From: Oscillospiraceae bacterium
GTDB taxonomy: Bacteria; Bacillota; Clostridia; Oscillospirales; Ruminococcaceae
Assembly (NCBI GenBank): GCA_017991935.1
Contig: JAGOPP010000002.1
Location: forward strand, 1-64,000
Reading direction: 5' to 3'
Length of the DNA stretch: 64,000 bases
In this document: positions 15,698-23,601 of the stretch, one piece after another
Layout of the letters: every line of letters begins with the position of its first letter
Numbering within the stretch: the stretch's first letter is position 1
Program-made: the position numbers and the translations under genes
The notes under the pieces: model-generated
The model's database searches: none
The model's input: only the letters and a program-made list of their open reading frames with translations
What the model was told of the DNA's origin: nothing

Positions 15698-16386
15698 TTT
15701 CCAGCCTCCAGTTTGTAACCCTTGCCCCAGACCACTTTGAGATACCGCGGGTTGGCCGGGTCGATTTCCAATTTTTCACGGAGGTGGCGAATATGTACGG
15801 GGATCGTGCTCTCGGCCCCGAGCGGCGAATCCCCCCAGATCAGGCTGTAAATTTCTCTGGAGGAATAGACCTTGCCCGGATTTTCCAAAAGCAGCTTCAA
15901 AATGTCGTATTCAGTCGGCGTCAGGGAGACCTCCTCCCCGTCCAGCGCGACGGATTTTCCCTCGTCGTCGAGCTCGATGCCGCCGACCGAGAGGGATTTC
16001 GGCTTTCGCTCCATGCCGCCGAGATAGGCGTAGCGGCGAAGCTGCGCCTTCACGCGCGCGATGACCTCCAGCGGGTTGAAGGGCTTCGTGATGTAGTCGT
16101 CGGCCCCCACAGTCAGCCCGAGGATCTTATCGTTGTCCTCGCTTTTCGCCGTCAGCAGGATGACCGGCACGTTGCTGGTCTCCCGCAGCTTCGCGGTGGC
16201 CGTCATGCCGTCGAGCTGTGGCATCATGATGTCCATCAGGACGAGCTGGACGTCCCCTTTTTCCAAAAGGGTGAGCATCTCCCGCCCGTTTTCGGCCTCG
16301 AGCACGGTCCAGCCCTCGCCGGAGAGATAAATTTTAAGAGCCCTCCGGATATCGGCCTCATCGTCGCAAACTAAGATGTTGTACAT
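15694..16386 (-). CDS. OmpR/PhoB-family response regulator
   Basis: 230 residues from the ATG at 16386. Receiver domain (1-120) with acidic DDE at the start, phospho-acceptor Asp in VLMDIMMP near 46, and Lys in ITKPF; winged-helix effector (135-228) with SLTPTEYDILKLL and VHIRHLREKLE. The 16386 start is preferred over 16407 because GGAGG lies 8 nt before it. Partner of the kinase at 13802-15697. Three TTAAGA boxes upstream may be its own binding site. Confidence 0.95.
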   Translation of the reverse strand: MYNILVCDDEADIRRALKIYLSGEGWTVLEAENGREMLTLLEKGDVQLVLMDIMMPQLDGMTATAKLRETSNVPVILLTAKSEDNDKILGLTVGADDYITKPFNPLEVIARVKAQLRRYAYLGGMERKPKSLSVGGIELDDEGKSVALDGEEVSLTPTEYDILKLLLENPGKVYSSREIYSLIWGDSPLGAESTIPVHIRHLREKLEIDPANPRYLKVVWGKGYKLEAGK

Positions 16387-16423
16387 TTTCTCGCCTCCGG
16401 AACTCATTTTACCGAAAAAAGAT

Positions 16424-16463
16424 TTAAGAAACCAGCGGCGGACCCCTTAAGATTTTTTTAAGA
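16424..16463 (-). promoter_or_regulatory. Repeated TTAAGA boxes, candidate response-regulator site
   Basis: TTAAGA (TCTTAA on the minus strand) occurs at 16424-16429, 16447-16452 and 16458-16463. The last two are spaced exactly 11 bp, one helical turn, as in PhoB/PhoP direct repeats. Autoregulation is inferred. Confidence 0.4.
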
Positions 16464-16476
16464 CGCCGCCACTATA

Positions 16477-16518
16477 TAAAAAGCCTCCGACACCCGGAAA
16501 CGGGATACGGAGGCCTTT
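16477..16518 (-). terminator. Terminator after the flavodoxin-like gene
   Basis: A long dyad (16482-16496 with 16501-16516, one bulge) is followed on the minus strand by TTTTTATA, just after the stop at 16522. Confidence 0.8.
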
Positions 16519-16521
16519 TGT

Positions 16522-17148
16522 TCAGCGAATGATCGTCGCGCGGAGGCGGGGCTCCCGCTCCGGGGGCGTGACGCCGGCTTTTTCCCCGGCCTCTTTGCAT
16601 CTCAGGAACCACGCGAGGTTTCTCGCGAGCACGCGCATCGTCTGTAAACCCTCCACGTCTTCCCTCACCTGCCCCGGCGTGTTGCCGTACACCATGTTCC
16701 AGTATTGGGAGGAGACGACCGGCATCTCGGAGATGGTGAAATATTTCTGAATCTGGTCGAGGGCCGTCGTCGTGCCGGCGCGTCTGGCGCTGCAGATCGC
16801 GGCTCCCGGCTTAAGACGCCACGTGTCGGTCGGCGCCGCGTGAAACGCGCGGTCCAGAAAGGAAGTCAACTCCCCGGAAGCCGCGGCGTAATGGACCGGC
16901 GAGCCGAAGACAAAGCCGTCCGCCGCCTGCGCCAGATTCAAAAATTCGTTGACGGGATCGTTTTGGACCACGCAGCGGCCGCTCTCGGCACAGCCTTTGC
17001 AGCCGAGGCATCCCGAGATCGGCTTTGCGCCGACCCAGATGATTTTCGCCTCCATGCCCTCCGTTTTTAGCGTTTCGGCGATCTCGGAGAGGGCTGTAAA
17101 GGTGCATCCCTTTTCATGCGGACTGCCGTTTACGAGCAAAACCTTCAT
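16522..17148 (-). CDS. NADPH-dependent FMN reductase / flavodoxin-family protein
   Basis: 208 residues. N-terminal flavodoxin-like fold with the FMN phosphate loop NGSPHEKGCT near residue 7 and a CLGCKGCAESGRC cysteine cluster near 47-59, as in the iron-sulfur flavoproteins of anaerobes; FGSPVHYAAASGELTSFLDR near 80 is characteristic. It probably reduces quinones, metals or other acceptors. Cysteine spacing (C..C..C..C) suggests that an Fe-S cluster is possible but not certain. It is monocistronic with its own terminator. The 220-nt gap to the next gene (17149-17370) shows nothing I can name. Confidence 0.88.
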   Translation of the reverse strand: MKVLLVNGSPHEKGCTFTALSEIAETLKTEGMEAKIIWVGAKPISGCLGCKGCAESGRCVVQNDPVNEFLNLAQAADGFVFGSPVHYAAASGELTSFLDRAFHAAPTDTWRLKPGAAICSARRAGTTTALDQIQKYFTISEMPVVSSQYWNMVYGNTPGQVREDVEGLQTMRVLARNLAWFLRCKEAGEKAGVTPPEREPRLRATIIR

Positions 17149-17370
17149 AAGACGCTCCTTTCTGATGGAAAAACCGTCGTCCCCCTCCGCGAAAAACCTC
17201 CCGAGGAGGGAGCCTGTATCGTTAGACGAAGGACGCGGCCGCGCCGGTCAAGGGCGCCGGCGTTTCCGTCACGAGTCCGTCAACCCGCCGGAGGTCCGCA
17301 TTGCGCGCAGAGGCGCGGCTTTACCGCTATGTCTATCTTCGCGGGAAGTTTCCCGGGCTGCGCCGGATTT

Positions 17371-18747
17371 TTATCCGTTTTCCGCCATGGCGGCTTTGAT
17401 CATAACGGCGCATTCCACGCGTTTTCGTTCGATCTCGCAGGAGAGCTTCGCCGGATCGTTGATGTCGCCGTTTCGCTCATAGTTGTTGGCGTTGCACCCG
17501 CCGGAGCAGTAAAACTTCGCCCAGCAGTCCCCGCAGCCGCGCTTTGTGTAGATGTTTGAGCACGCGAACCGGTCCTTGATCTCCAAATTAAGCTCGCCGG
17601 AATCGAGGCTCCCCATCTTCCACTCCTCCTTGCCGACGAACTGGTGGCAGGGATAGATGTCGCCGTCGGGCGTGACCGCGACGTACTCGTTGCCGCAGCC
17701 GCAGCCGCGAAGCCGCTTGATCGCGCAGGGCCCCTGATCGAGGTCGATCATGAAGTGGAAGAAATTGAAGCAATTTCCCTCTTTTTTGCGCCGGATCATC
17801 TCTTGGGCGAGCTTTTCGTACTGCTCGAAGATCGCGGGCAGATCCTCCTCCGTCAGCGCGTAGGGCTCGGCGGGATCCGCGATGACCGGCTCGACGCTCA
17901 GCTGGTCGAAGCCGAGCGCCGCGATGTGGTAGACGTCCTCCGTAAAGTCGAGGTTGTATTTTGTAAAGGTGCCGCGCACGTAATACTCCGGAAACGGGCC
18001 GTTTCTGCGCTGCTCCAGAAGCCTTTGAAACTTCGGCACGATGACGTCGTAGCTGCCGCCGCCGTTTACGGCCACGCGCAGGTTGTCGTTGACGCCTCTG
18101 CGGCCGTCGAGCGACAGGACGACGTTTTTCATCTCTTTGTTGATAAAGGCGATGTTCTCGTCATTTAATAAGACGCCGTTTGTCGTGACGGTGAAGCGGA
18201 ATTTCTTATCGTATTCCGCCTCCTTGGAGCGGGCGTAGGCGACGATCTCCTCGACGGCGCCCCAGTTCATCAGCGGCTCGCCGCCGAAGAAATCGATCTC
18301 CAAATTGTGCCGGTTCCCGGAGTGGGAAAGCAGAAAGTCGATGGCCTTCTTCCCCGTCTCAACCGGCATGAGCATGCGCCCTTTCCCAAAATCTCCGGTG
18401 GAGGCGAAGCAGTATTTGCAGCGGAGGTTGCAGTCATGGGAGATGTGCAGGCACATGGATTTGATCGGCGCGCCCTTCATCAGATCCGTAAAATGCCCGT
18501 AGGTGTCCTCGCTGAAGAGCTGCCCGGCCTGCTGGAGCCGGTAGAGCTCGCCGTAGATCTCTCGGATCTCCTCCTCCGGGTAAGTCCCATTGAGCGCCGC
18601 GACGACGTCCTCCCCGCATTCCGCCGGGATCGGCCCCGGGAGCAGCGCGTTTAGCACGTCGTAAGTCTCTTTGTCGAGCGCGTGGACGGCCCCGGAGTTT
18701 ACGTCGAGCGCGAGATAATAGCCGTTTTGAAAAAACGTATGTACCAT
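17371..18747 (-). CDS. scfB: SCIFF peptide maturase (radical SAM/SPASM thioether synthase)
   Basis: 458 residues. An N-terminal peptide-recognition (RRE-like) region to about 90 precedes a radical SAM barrel with the cluster motif CNLRCKYC near residue 104. A C-terminal SPASM/twitch domain has several cysteines (CAIKRLRGCGCG, CHQF, CSNIYTKRGCGDCWAKFYCSGGCN) binding two auxiliary [4Fe-4S] clusters. The enzyme installs Cys-to-Thr thioether bonds in the SCIFF peptide encoded just upstream. Length and motifs match the family closely. A hairpin with a T-tract lies between the peptide gene and this gene. Confidence 0.95.
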   Translation of the reverse strand: MVHTFFQNGYYLALDVNSGAVHALDKETYDVLNALLPGPIPAECGEDVVAALNGTYPEEEIREIYGELYRLQQAGQLFSEDTYGHFTDLMKGAPIKSMCLHISHDCNLRCKYCFASTGDFGKGRMLMPVETGKKAIDFLLSHSGNRHNLEIDFFGGEPLMNWGAVEEIVAYARSKEAEYDKKFRFTVTTNGVLLNDENIAFINKEMKNVVLSLDGRRGVNDNLRVAVNGGGSYDVIVPKFQRLLEQRRNGPFPEYYVRGTFTKYNLDFTEDVYHIAALGFDQLSVEPVIADPAEPYALTEEDLPAIFEQYEKLAQEMIRRKKEGNCFNFFHFMIDLDQGPCAIKRLRGCGCGNEYVAVTPDGDIYPCHQFVGKEEWKMGSLDSGELNLEIKDRFACSNIYTKRGCGDCWAKFYCSGGCNANNYERNGDINDPAKLSCEIERKRVECAVMIKAAMAENG

Positions 18748-18766
18748 TTTGATTGATCCTTTTCAA

Positions 18767-18796
18767 GAAAAACGGGCGCGCATTTCCGCGTGCCCG
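18767..18796 (-). terminator. Terminator between SCIFF peptide and maturase
   Basis: On the minus strand CGGGCACGC and GCGCGCCCG (one A-C mismatch) form a stem around GGAAAT, followed by GTTTTTC. It lies 24 nt past the peptide stop and 20 nt before the maturase start. It probably lets the peptide transcript outnumber the maturase transcript. Confidence 0.65.
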
Positions 18797-18819
18797 AATT
18801 CACGTCGATTCCGAAGTTT

Positions 18820-18978
18820 TTACTTGGACTGGGTTCTGGCCTGATTTTCGCATTCCTGATTCGCGACGGTGCAGGAAGTCTTGCAGGCGGATTGGCAGGA
18901 GGCCTGACATTCGCCGCAGCCGCCCTTCGCGCAGGATTCTTTCAGATTGGCTTTATTGATGGTTTTGATATGTTCCAT
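18820..18978 (-). CDS. scfA: SCIFF ribosomal peptide precursor
   Basis: 52 residues (six cysteines in forty-five family). The sequence MEHIKTINKANLKES is the conserved leader and the core is CQASCQSACKTSC followed by TVANQECEN, near-universal in Clostridia. Here seven cysteines fall between residues 16 and 43 (C16, C21, C24, C28, C32, C36, C43). The start MEHIK is chosen because AGGAGG lies 9 nt upstream; upstream in-frame ATGs at 18987 and 19011 would extend it by 3 or 11 residues. The product is thioether-linked by ScfB; its biological role is unproven. Confidence 0.95.
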   Translation of the reverse strand: MEHIKTINKANLKESCAKGGCGECQASCQSACKTSCTVANQECENQARTQSK

Positions 18979-19013
18979 ATTCGACATCCTCCTAAATCTT
19001 TGATAACTCACAA

Positions 19014-19042
19014 ATTATAGCATACCCATGGCGTTTTGGCAA
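19014..19042 (-). promoter_or_regulatory. Sigma-A promoter of the SCIFF peptide
   Basis: Minus strand TTGCCA (19037-19042), 17-bp spacer, perfect TATAAT (19014-19019). One of the strongest promoters in the window. Confidence 0.85.
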
Positions 19043-19046
19043 CTGT

Positions 19047-19433
19047 TTATCGGATCCGGTTGACCCCGACGATCCCGCCGATCACGGCGGCGCATCCGGT
19101 CAGCGCGAGCCGCACGAACGCCTGAAAGCTGAAATCCCCGATGCCGAAGATCCCGCCGGCCGCCCAGATCACCAGAAACATGATGACGCCGGAAACGGCT
19201 CCGCACGTCAGGCCGTTGCTGCCGTTGATCTGCGCGGCAAGAAATCCGCCGGCAAAGGACCCGGCGCCGATCGCGACCATCGCCATCGGGAAAATGGCCG
19301 CGGCGGGCAGGTCGATTTTCGCCATCGCGAGCGACATCAGCGCCATCAGCCCCGCGGCGACCAGAATGCCCAGCCCGGCGCCGAATAACGAAGACAGAAG
19401 CGTCCCGGTAAACCCATTGTCTTTTGCACGCAA
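19047..19433 (-). CDS. TIGR04086 family membrane protein
   Basis: 128 residues with four hydrophobic segments (about 8-35, 42-65, 75-95, 102-125), rich in Gly and Ala, matching the clostridial TIGR04086 family, whose genes are commonly found near the SCIFF or yajC genes. Function unknown. Both possible starts are TTG; the one at 19433 is chosen because GGGAGGG lies 6 nt before it, while the TTG at 19454 has no Shine-Dalgarno. Confidence 0.8.
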   Translation of the reverse strand: MRAKDNGFTGTLLSSLFGAGLGILVAAGLMALMSLAMAKIDLPAAAIFPMAMVAIGAGSFAGGFLAAQINGSNGLTCGAVSGVIMFLVIWAAGGIFGIGDFSFQAFVRLALTGCAAVIGGIVGVNRIR

Positions 19434-19492
19434 GCCTATCCCTCCCGAAAGCAACCTGATTTACTGTATGCTTTCAGGAGCCGGTTTATGAA

Positions 19493-19849
19493 TTATTTGC
19501 TCTGATCTTCGTGAACGGTGTTGTTTTGCTGAATGGCCCATTTGGCGATCCGAAGCTTGTTGCGCTCGCCGCCGGACTCGATGACGATGTTGTCCTCTTT
19601 GATGGAGACGACTCTGCCGATGACGCCGCCGGTGGTGATGATCTCATCGCCGATCTCGAGCGCGTCGCGCATCTTTTCCGCCTGTTTCTGCTGTTTCTGC
19701 TGCGGGCGGATCAATACGAAGTAAAAGACGATCAGTACGGCGACGATCGGCAAAAAGCTGATCAGGCTCTCGCCAAGGGAGCCGCCGGCGGCCGCCGTCG
19801 CTTCCGTACCTTCGGCAAGCGCGGTCACAAAAAGAAAATGATTGAGCAT
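19493..19849 (-). CDS. yajC: Preprotein translocase subunit YajC
   Basis: 118 residues: a single N-terminal membrane helix (about 32-50, FLPIVAVLIVFYFVLIRPQQ) followed by the hallmark RPQQKQQK and a small cytoplasmic beta domain (LEIGDEIITTGGVIGRVVSI). YajC associates with SecDF at the Sec translocon. It has its own promoter downstream of tgt; GGAGGTG precedes the start. Confidence 0.96.
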   Translation of the reverse strand: MLNHFLFVTALAEGTEATAAAGGSLGESLISFLPIVAVLIVFYFVLIRPQQKQQKQAEKMRDALEIGDEIITTGGVIGRVVSIKEDNIVIESGGERNKLRIAKWAIQQNNTVHEDQSK

Positions 19850-19896
19850 CGGTTAATTTGCACCTCCGTTTTGGCCCTTTCCGGGCTACGTGTTTC

Positions 19897-19925
19897 ATTA
19901 TAATATAAATATCGGGCCGTTGCAA
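19897..19925 (-). promoter_or_regulatory. Sigma-A promoter of yajC
   Basis: Minus strand TTGCAA (19920-19925), 17-bp spacer, TATAAT (19897-19902), between tgt and yajC. Confidence 0.8.
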
Positions 19926-19931
19926 GAAAAA

Positions 19932-21062
19932 TCAGATTCTTCTGCCGAGAATCGGCACATATTTCGCGCGGAATTCCTCAAATGTCCCGGTTTCGAGCGC
20001 CTTGCGGATGCGCTCCATCAGCGTATTATAGAAAAACAGGTTGTGCTCGACGGTGAGCCGGTGCGCGAGCAGCTCCTCGGAGCGCAGCAGGTGCCGGACA
20101 TAGGCGCGGCTGTGGAGGCGGCAGGTCGGGCACTGGCATTCCGGGTCGACCGGGCCGTCGTCGCAGATATAGCGCTCGTTGTTGAGGTTGCGGATGCCCT
20201 CCCAAGTGAATAAGGTGCCGTGGCGGGCGTTGCGGCTGGGCATCACGCAGTCGAACAGGTCGACCCCGAGGTGCACGGCCTCGATGATGTTGACGGGCGT
20301 GCCGACCCCCATCAGATAGCGGGGCCTGTCCACCGGCATATAGGGCTCGACGTCGCCGATGACCCGGTACATCTCCGCGGCGGGCTCCCCTACCGCAAGG
20401 CCGCCGATGGCGTAGCCGTCGAGGCCCAACTCCGCGATCTCCTGCATATTCTCAATGCGCAGGTCGGAAAACGTGCACCCTTGGTTGATGCCGAAGAGCA
20501 GCTGGTTCGGGTTGAGCGTCGTCTCGAGCGAGTTGAGGCGCTCCATCTCGTCCCGGCAGCGGTAGAGCCAGCGGACGGTGCGCTTGCAGGACTGGGCGGC
20601 GTAGGACTTCGGCGCGGGGTTCTCGACGCACTCGTCGAACGCCATGGCGATCGTGGAGGCAAGGTTCGACTGGATGCGCATGCTCTCCTCCGGGCCCATA
20701 AACAGCGCGTGGCCGTCGAGGTGGGAGCGAAAATAGACGCCCTCCTCCTTGATCTTGCGCAGCTTCGCGAGGGAAAATACCTGAAAGCCGCCGCTGTCGG
20801 TCAGGATCGGGCGGTCCCAATTCATGAAAGCGGAGAGGCCGCCGAGATCGCGGATCACCCCGTCGCCCGGCCGCAGCGAAAGATGATAGGTGTTGCACAG
20901 CGCGACCTGACAGTGCAGATCCTTGAGGTCGAAGGAGTCGATGCCGCCCTTGATCGCGCCGCAGGTGGCGACGTTCATAAAAGCGGGCGTCTGCACAATG
21001 CCGTGGACGGTCTCAAACGTCCCTCTTCTCGCGCGGCCCTCGGTTTTCAGTAAAGTAAACAT
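19932..21062 (-). CDS. tgt: Queuine tRNA-ribosyltransferase (TGT)
   Basis: 376 residues. TGT swaps guanine 34 for preQ1 in GUN-anticodon tRNAs. Catalytic Asp in LTDSGGFQVFSL near 92, the second Asp in GVDLFDCVMPSRNARHG near 268, and the zinc site CQCPTC plus H near 308-340 are all visible. It forms a queuosine unit with queA, separated by 261 nt containing a tandem repeat. Confidence 0.98.
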   Translation of the reverse strand: MFTLLKTEGRARRGTFETVHGIVQTPAFMNVATCGAIKGGIDSFDLKDLHCQVALCNTYHLSLRPGDGVIRDLGGLSAFMNWDRPILTDSGGFQVFSLAKLRKIKEEGVYFRSHLDGHALFMGPEESMRIQSNLASTIAMAFDECVENPAPKSYAAQSCKRTVRWLYRCRDEMERLNSLETTLNPNQLLFGINQGCTFSDLRIENMQEIAELGLDGYAIGGLAVGEPAAEMYRVIGDVEPYMPVDRPRYLMGVGTPVNIIEAVHLGVDLFDCVMPSRNARHGTLFTWEGIRNLNNERYICDDGPVDPECQCPTCRLHSRAYVRHLLRSEELLAHRLTVEHNLFFYNTLMERIRKALETGTFEEFRAKYVPILGRRI

Positions 21063-21108
21063 GAGCTCTCCTTATCAAATCAACATATTGCCGGCGCATG
21101 TCCCGGGA

Positions 21109-21263
21109 GACGGGACGTTTGCCGTTCCGCTTTTTTATGGCGGGCTTTCTCTTTCGCACCCGGCGTCCCGCCCATTTGCCGCAGGACGCCCCGGAAGACG
21201 GGACGTTTGCCGTTCCGCCTCTTTTATGGTGGGCTTTCTCTTTCGCGTCCGGCATCCCGTTCA
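21109..21263. repeat. Two-copy tandem repeat, 88-bp period, between tgt and queA
   Basis: The sequence beginning GACGGGACGTTTGCCGTTCC at 21109 recurs at 21197. About 66 nt of each unit are alike (including ATGG-GGGCTTTCTCTTTCGC and a C/G-rich end) with several substitutions and one small indel. No known family recognised. No convincing terminator or promoter is seen inside. Confidence 0.85.
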
Positions 21264-21323
21264 TGACGAACATCCCGCCGCCATGCGCATGGCGGAATCG
21301 GCGGCGTGGCGGATTGTACTTTG

Positions 21324-22349
21324 TTATAATATCAGCATACTGTCGCCGAAGGAAAAGAAGCGGTATCTTTCCCGAATGGCGTCCCCGTAGGCGCGCATCA
21401 CGTTTTCGTACCCGGCGAAGGCGGACACCAGCATGATGAGCGTGCTCTCCGGCAGATGAAAATTGGTGATCAGCCCGTCCAGCACCTTATATTCAAACCC
21501 GGGATAGATGAAAATGCCGGTGGTGTCGTCGTCGGCCTCGATCTTCCCGCACTTTGCGGCGACGGATTCGAGCGTCCGGCAGGAGGTGGTGCCGACCGCG
21601 ACGACCCGATGGCCGGCGGCCTTCGTCTCGTTGATCCTGTCGGCGGTTTCCTGCGGCAGCATATAATGTTCCGAGTGCATGATGTGGCTCTCGATGTTCT
21701 CCACCTTGACCGGGCGAAACGTCCCGAGCCCGACATGGAGCGTCACAAACGCGGTGCCGACGCCCCTATCGCGGATTTGATCGAGCAGCTCGTTCGTGAA
21801 ATGGAGGCCCGCGGTCGGCGCGGCGGCGGAGCCCACCGGGTCGGAGTAGACGTTCTGGTAATCCTCGTTGTTCCGCAGTTCCTCCGTGATATACGGCGGC
21901 AGCGGCATCCGCCCGATCTGGTCGAGCACGTTATAGATACTGCCCTCGTGCTCAAACCGGACGATCCGGTTGCCGTCCTCCACAATGTCGAGCACCTCGG
22001 CATGGAGAAGCCCCTCCCCGAACACGAACCGCTTCCCCACCCTCGCGTGCTTGCCCGGGCGGACGAGAATCTCCCATACGTCGAGCTCGTGCTGATTGAG
22101 AAGCAGAAATTCGATCGGAGAGCCGGTGTCCTCCCTTTGCCCAATGAGGCGCGCCGGCAGCACGCGGGAATCGTTGAGCACCAGCAGATCGCCCGGCTCG
22201 AGCAGATCCGGTAGATCGTAGAAATGCCGGTGCGCGACGGCCCCGGTCTTCCGGTCGAGGCAGAGCAGCCGGCAGGCGTCCCGCGGCTCGACCGGGTGCT
22301 GGGCGATCAGTTCCTCGGGTAGCTCAAAATAAAAATCGCTTGTTTTCAT
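21324..22349 (-). CDS. queA: S-adenosylmethionine:tRNA ribosyltransferase-isomerase
   Basis: 341 residues. QueA transfers and rearranges the ribosyl of SAM onto preQ1-tRNA to give epoxyqueuosine. Typical segments: [24 protein letters not shown] at the start, [15 protein letters not shown] near 57, PTAGLHFT near 180, [10 protein letters not shown] near 208, and [17 protein letters not shown] near the end. The start is the ATG at 22347-22349; a longer upstream frame is only the antisense of asd. Its promoter overlaps the divergent asd promoter. Confidence 0.97.
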   Translation of the reverse strand: MKTSDFYFELPEELIAQHPVEPRDACRLLCLDRKTGAVAHRHFYDLPDLLEPGDLLVLNDSRVLPARLIGQREDTGSPIEFLLLNQHELDVWEILVRPGKHARVGKRFVFGEGLLHAEVLDIVEDGNRIVRFEHEGSIYNVLDQIGRMPLPPYITEELRNNEDYQNVYSDPVGSAAAPTAGLHFTNELLDQIRDRGVGTAFVTLHVGLGTFRPVKVENIESHIMHSEHYMLPQETADRINETKAAGHRVVAVGTTSCRTLESVAAKCGKIEADDDTTGIFIYPGFEYKVLDGLITNFHLPESTLIMLVSAFAGYENVMRAYGDAIRERYRFFSFGDSMLIL

Positions 22350-22374
22350 TTTTCCAAAACACTTTCCGTAATAA

Positions 22375-22403
22375 TTGACTTTCGGAATGAACCAATATAT
22401 TAT
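22375..22403 (+). promoter_or_regulatory. Sigma-A promoter of asd
   Basis: TTGACT (22375-22380), 17-bp spacer, TATTAT (22398-22403). The -10 box shares bases with the divergent queA -10. Confidence 0.8.
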
Positions 22404-22427
22404 ATTGCATATATCTTTTGTTTTCAA
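22399..22427 (-). promoter_or_regulatory. Sigma-A promoter of queA
   Basis: Minus strand TTGAAA (22422-22427), 17-bp spacer, TATAAT (22399-22404). It overlaps the asd -10, so the two cannot be occupied at once. Confidence 0.8.
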
Positions 22428-22451
22428 CCGATTTTTGAGGAGGCATGTCCT

Positions 22452-23534
22452 ATGAGAGCGTATTCTGTCGGAATCCTTGGAGCGACGGGGATGGTTGGTC
22501 AGCGTTTTGTCACGCTGCTGGCGGGGCACCCGTGGTTCCGGATCAAAGCCCTTGCCGCTTCCGCCAATTCGAAGGGCAAGACGTACGAGGAGGCCGCGGG
22601 CTCCCGGTGGGCGATGGAGGCCCCGATGCCGGACTCCGTCAAGAATCTGGTGGTCTACGACGCGGCCGCCGACGCGGAGGAGATCGCCGCCCAAGTCGAT
22701 TTCGTTTTCTGCGCAATCAGCCTCAATAAAGACGGGACGAGGGCGCTCGAGGAGCGCTACGCGAAGCTTGAGTGCCCGGTCGTCTCCAACAACAGCGCCA
22801 ACCGCATGGCGCCGGACGTCCCGATGATCATCCCGGAGCTCAATCCGGAGCACATGGAGATCATCCGCGCCCAGCGGGAGCGCCTCGGCACGAAGCGCGG
22901 CTTCATCGCCGTCAAGTCCAACTGCTCGATCCAGTGCTACGTCCCGGCGCTCCATCCGCTGCGCGAATTCGGCATCACGAAGGTGCTCGCCTGCACCTAT
23001 CAGGCGATCTCCGGCGCGGGCAAGACCTTCGCGCGCTGGCCGGAGATGGTCGACAACCTGATTCCCTACATCCCCGGCGAGGAAGAAAAAAGCGAGCAGG
23101 AGCCGCTGAAGCTCTGGGGCAAGATCGAGGGAAACGCGATCGTGCCGGCCTCCTCCCCCGCCATCACGACCCAGTGCCTGCGCGTCCCGGTCAGCGACGG
23201 CCACACCGCGGCGGTCTTCGTCTCCTTCGAGCACAAGCCCACAATCGAGCAGATCAAGGAGAAATGGGCGGTCTTTGCCGGCAGGCCGCAGGAGCTCGGG
23301 CTGCCCGGCGCGCCGAAACAGTTTTTGACCTATTTTGAGGAGCCGGACCGCCCGCAGGCGAAGCTTGACCGCGACTGCGAAAACGGGATGGGCGTGACGA
23401 TCGGCCGCCTGCGCGAGGACAGTCAGTACGACTATAAGTTTATCTGCCTCGCGCACAACACGATGCGCGGCGCGGCGGGCGGCGGCGTTTTGCTGGCCGA
23501 GCTGCTCGCGGCCGAAGGTTATTTCGACCGGTAA
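22452..23534 (+). CDS. asd: Aspartate-semialdehyde dehydrogenase
   Basis: 360 residues. Asd reduces aspartyl-phosphate to aspartate semialdehyde for lysine/DAP, threonine and methionine synthesis. NADP-binding [10 protein letters not shown] near 10-19, active-site Cys158 in KSNCSIQC, and the catalytic His in VPVSDGHTA near 250 are visible. The longer form with the SNCSIQC motif is of the archaeal/eukaryotic-like subgroup. It is the first gene before dapA, 67 nt away, with a hairpin between. Confidence 0.96.
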   Translation: MRAYSVGILGATGMVGQRFVTLLAGHPWFRIKALAASANSKGKTYEEAAGSRWAMEAPMPDSVKNLVVYDAAADAEEIAAQVDFVFCAISLNKDGTRALEERYAKLECPVVSNNSANRMAPDVPMIIPELNPEHMEIIRAQRERLGTKRGFIAVKSNCSIQCYVPALHPLREFGITKVLACTYQAISGAGKTFARWPEMVDNLIPYIPGEEEKSEQEPLKLWGKIEGNAIVPASSPAITTQCLRVPVSDGHTAAVFVSFEHKPTIEQIKEKWAVFAGRPQELGLPGAPKQFLTYFEEPDRPQAKLDRDCENGMGVTIGRLREDSQYDYKFICLAHNTMRGAAGGGVLLAELLAAEGYFDR

Positions 23535-23555
23535 GCGCAAATCGAATAATTGCGG

Positions 23556-23594
23556 CCTCCGCGGCATAGGAATCTATGATTCTTACTGCGGAGG
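23556..23594 (+). promoter_or_regulatory. Hairpin covering the dapA Shine-Dalgarno
   Basis: CCTCCGC (23556-23562) pairs with GCGGAGG (23588-23594), which is the dapA Shine-Dalgarno. An inner stem AGGAATC/GATTCTT (one G-U) with a TAT loop extends it. TGTTTTT follows, so the structure could act as a terminator, a ribosome-binding-site block, or both. Confidence 0.6.
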
Positions 23595-23601
23595 TGTTTT
23601 T

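Noticed and set aside
22404..22451. Lysine riboswitch ahead of asd
   Set aside because: Promoter to start is under 50 nt, too short for the aptamer, and no characteristic stem is seen.
21324..23567. A 747-codon minus-strand open frame including queA
   Set aside because: Only the C-terminal 341 codons encode QueA. The rest is antisense of asd in a GC-rich sequence; the queA promoter and start lie at 22349-22427.
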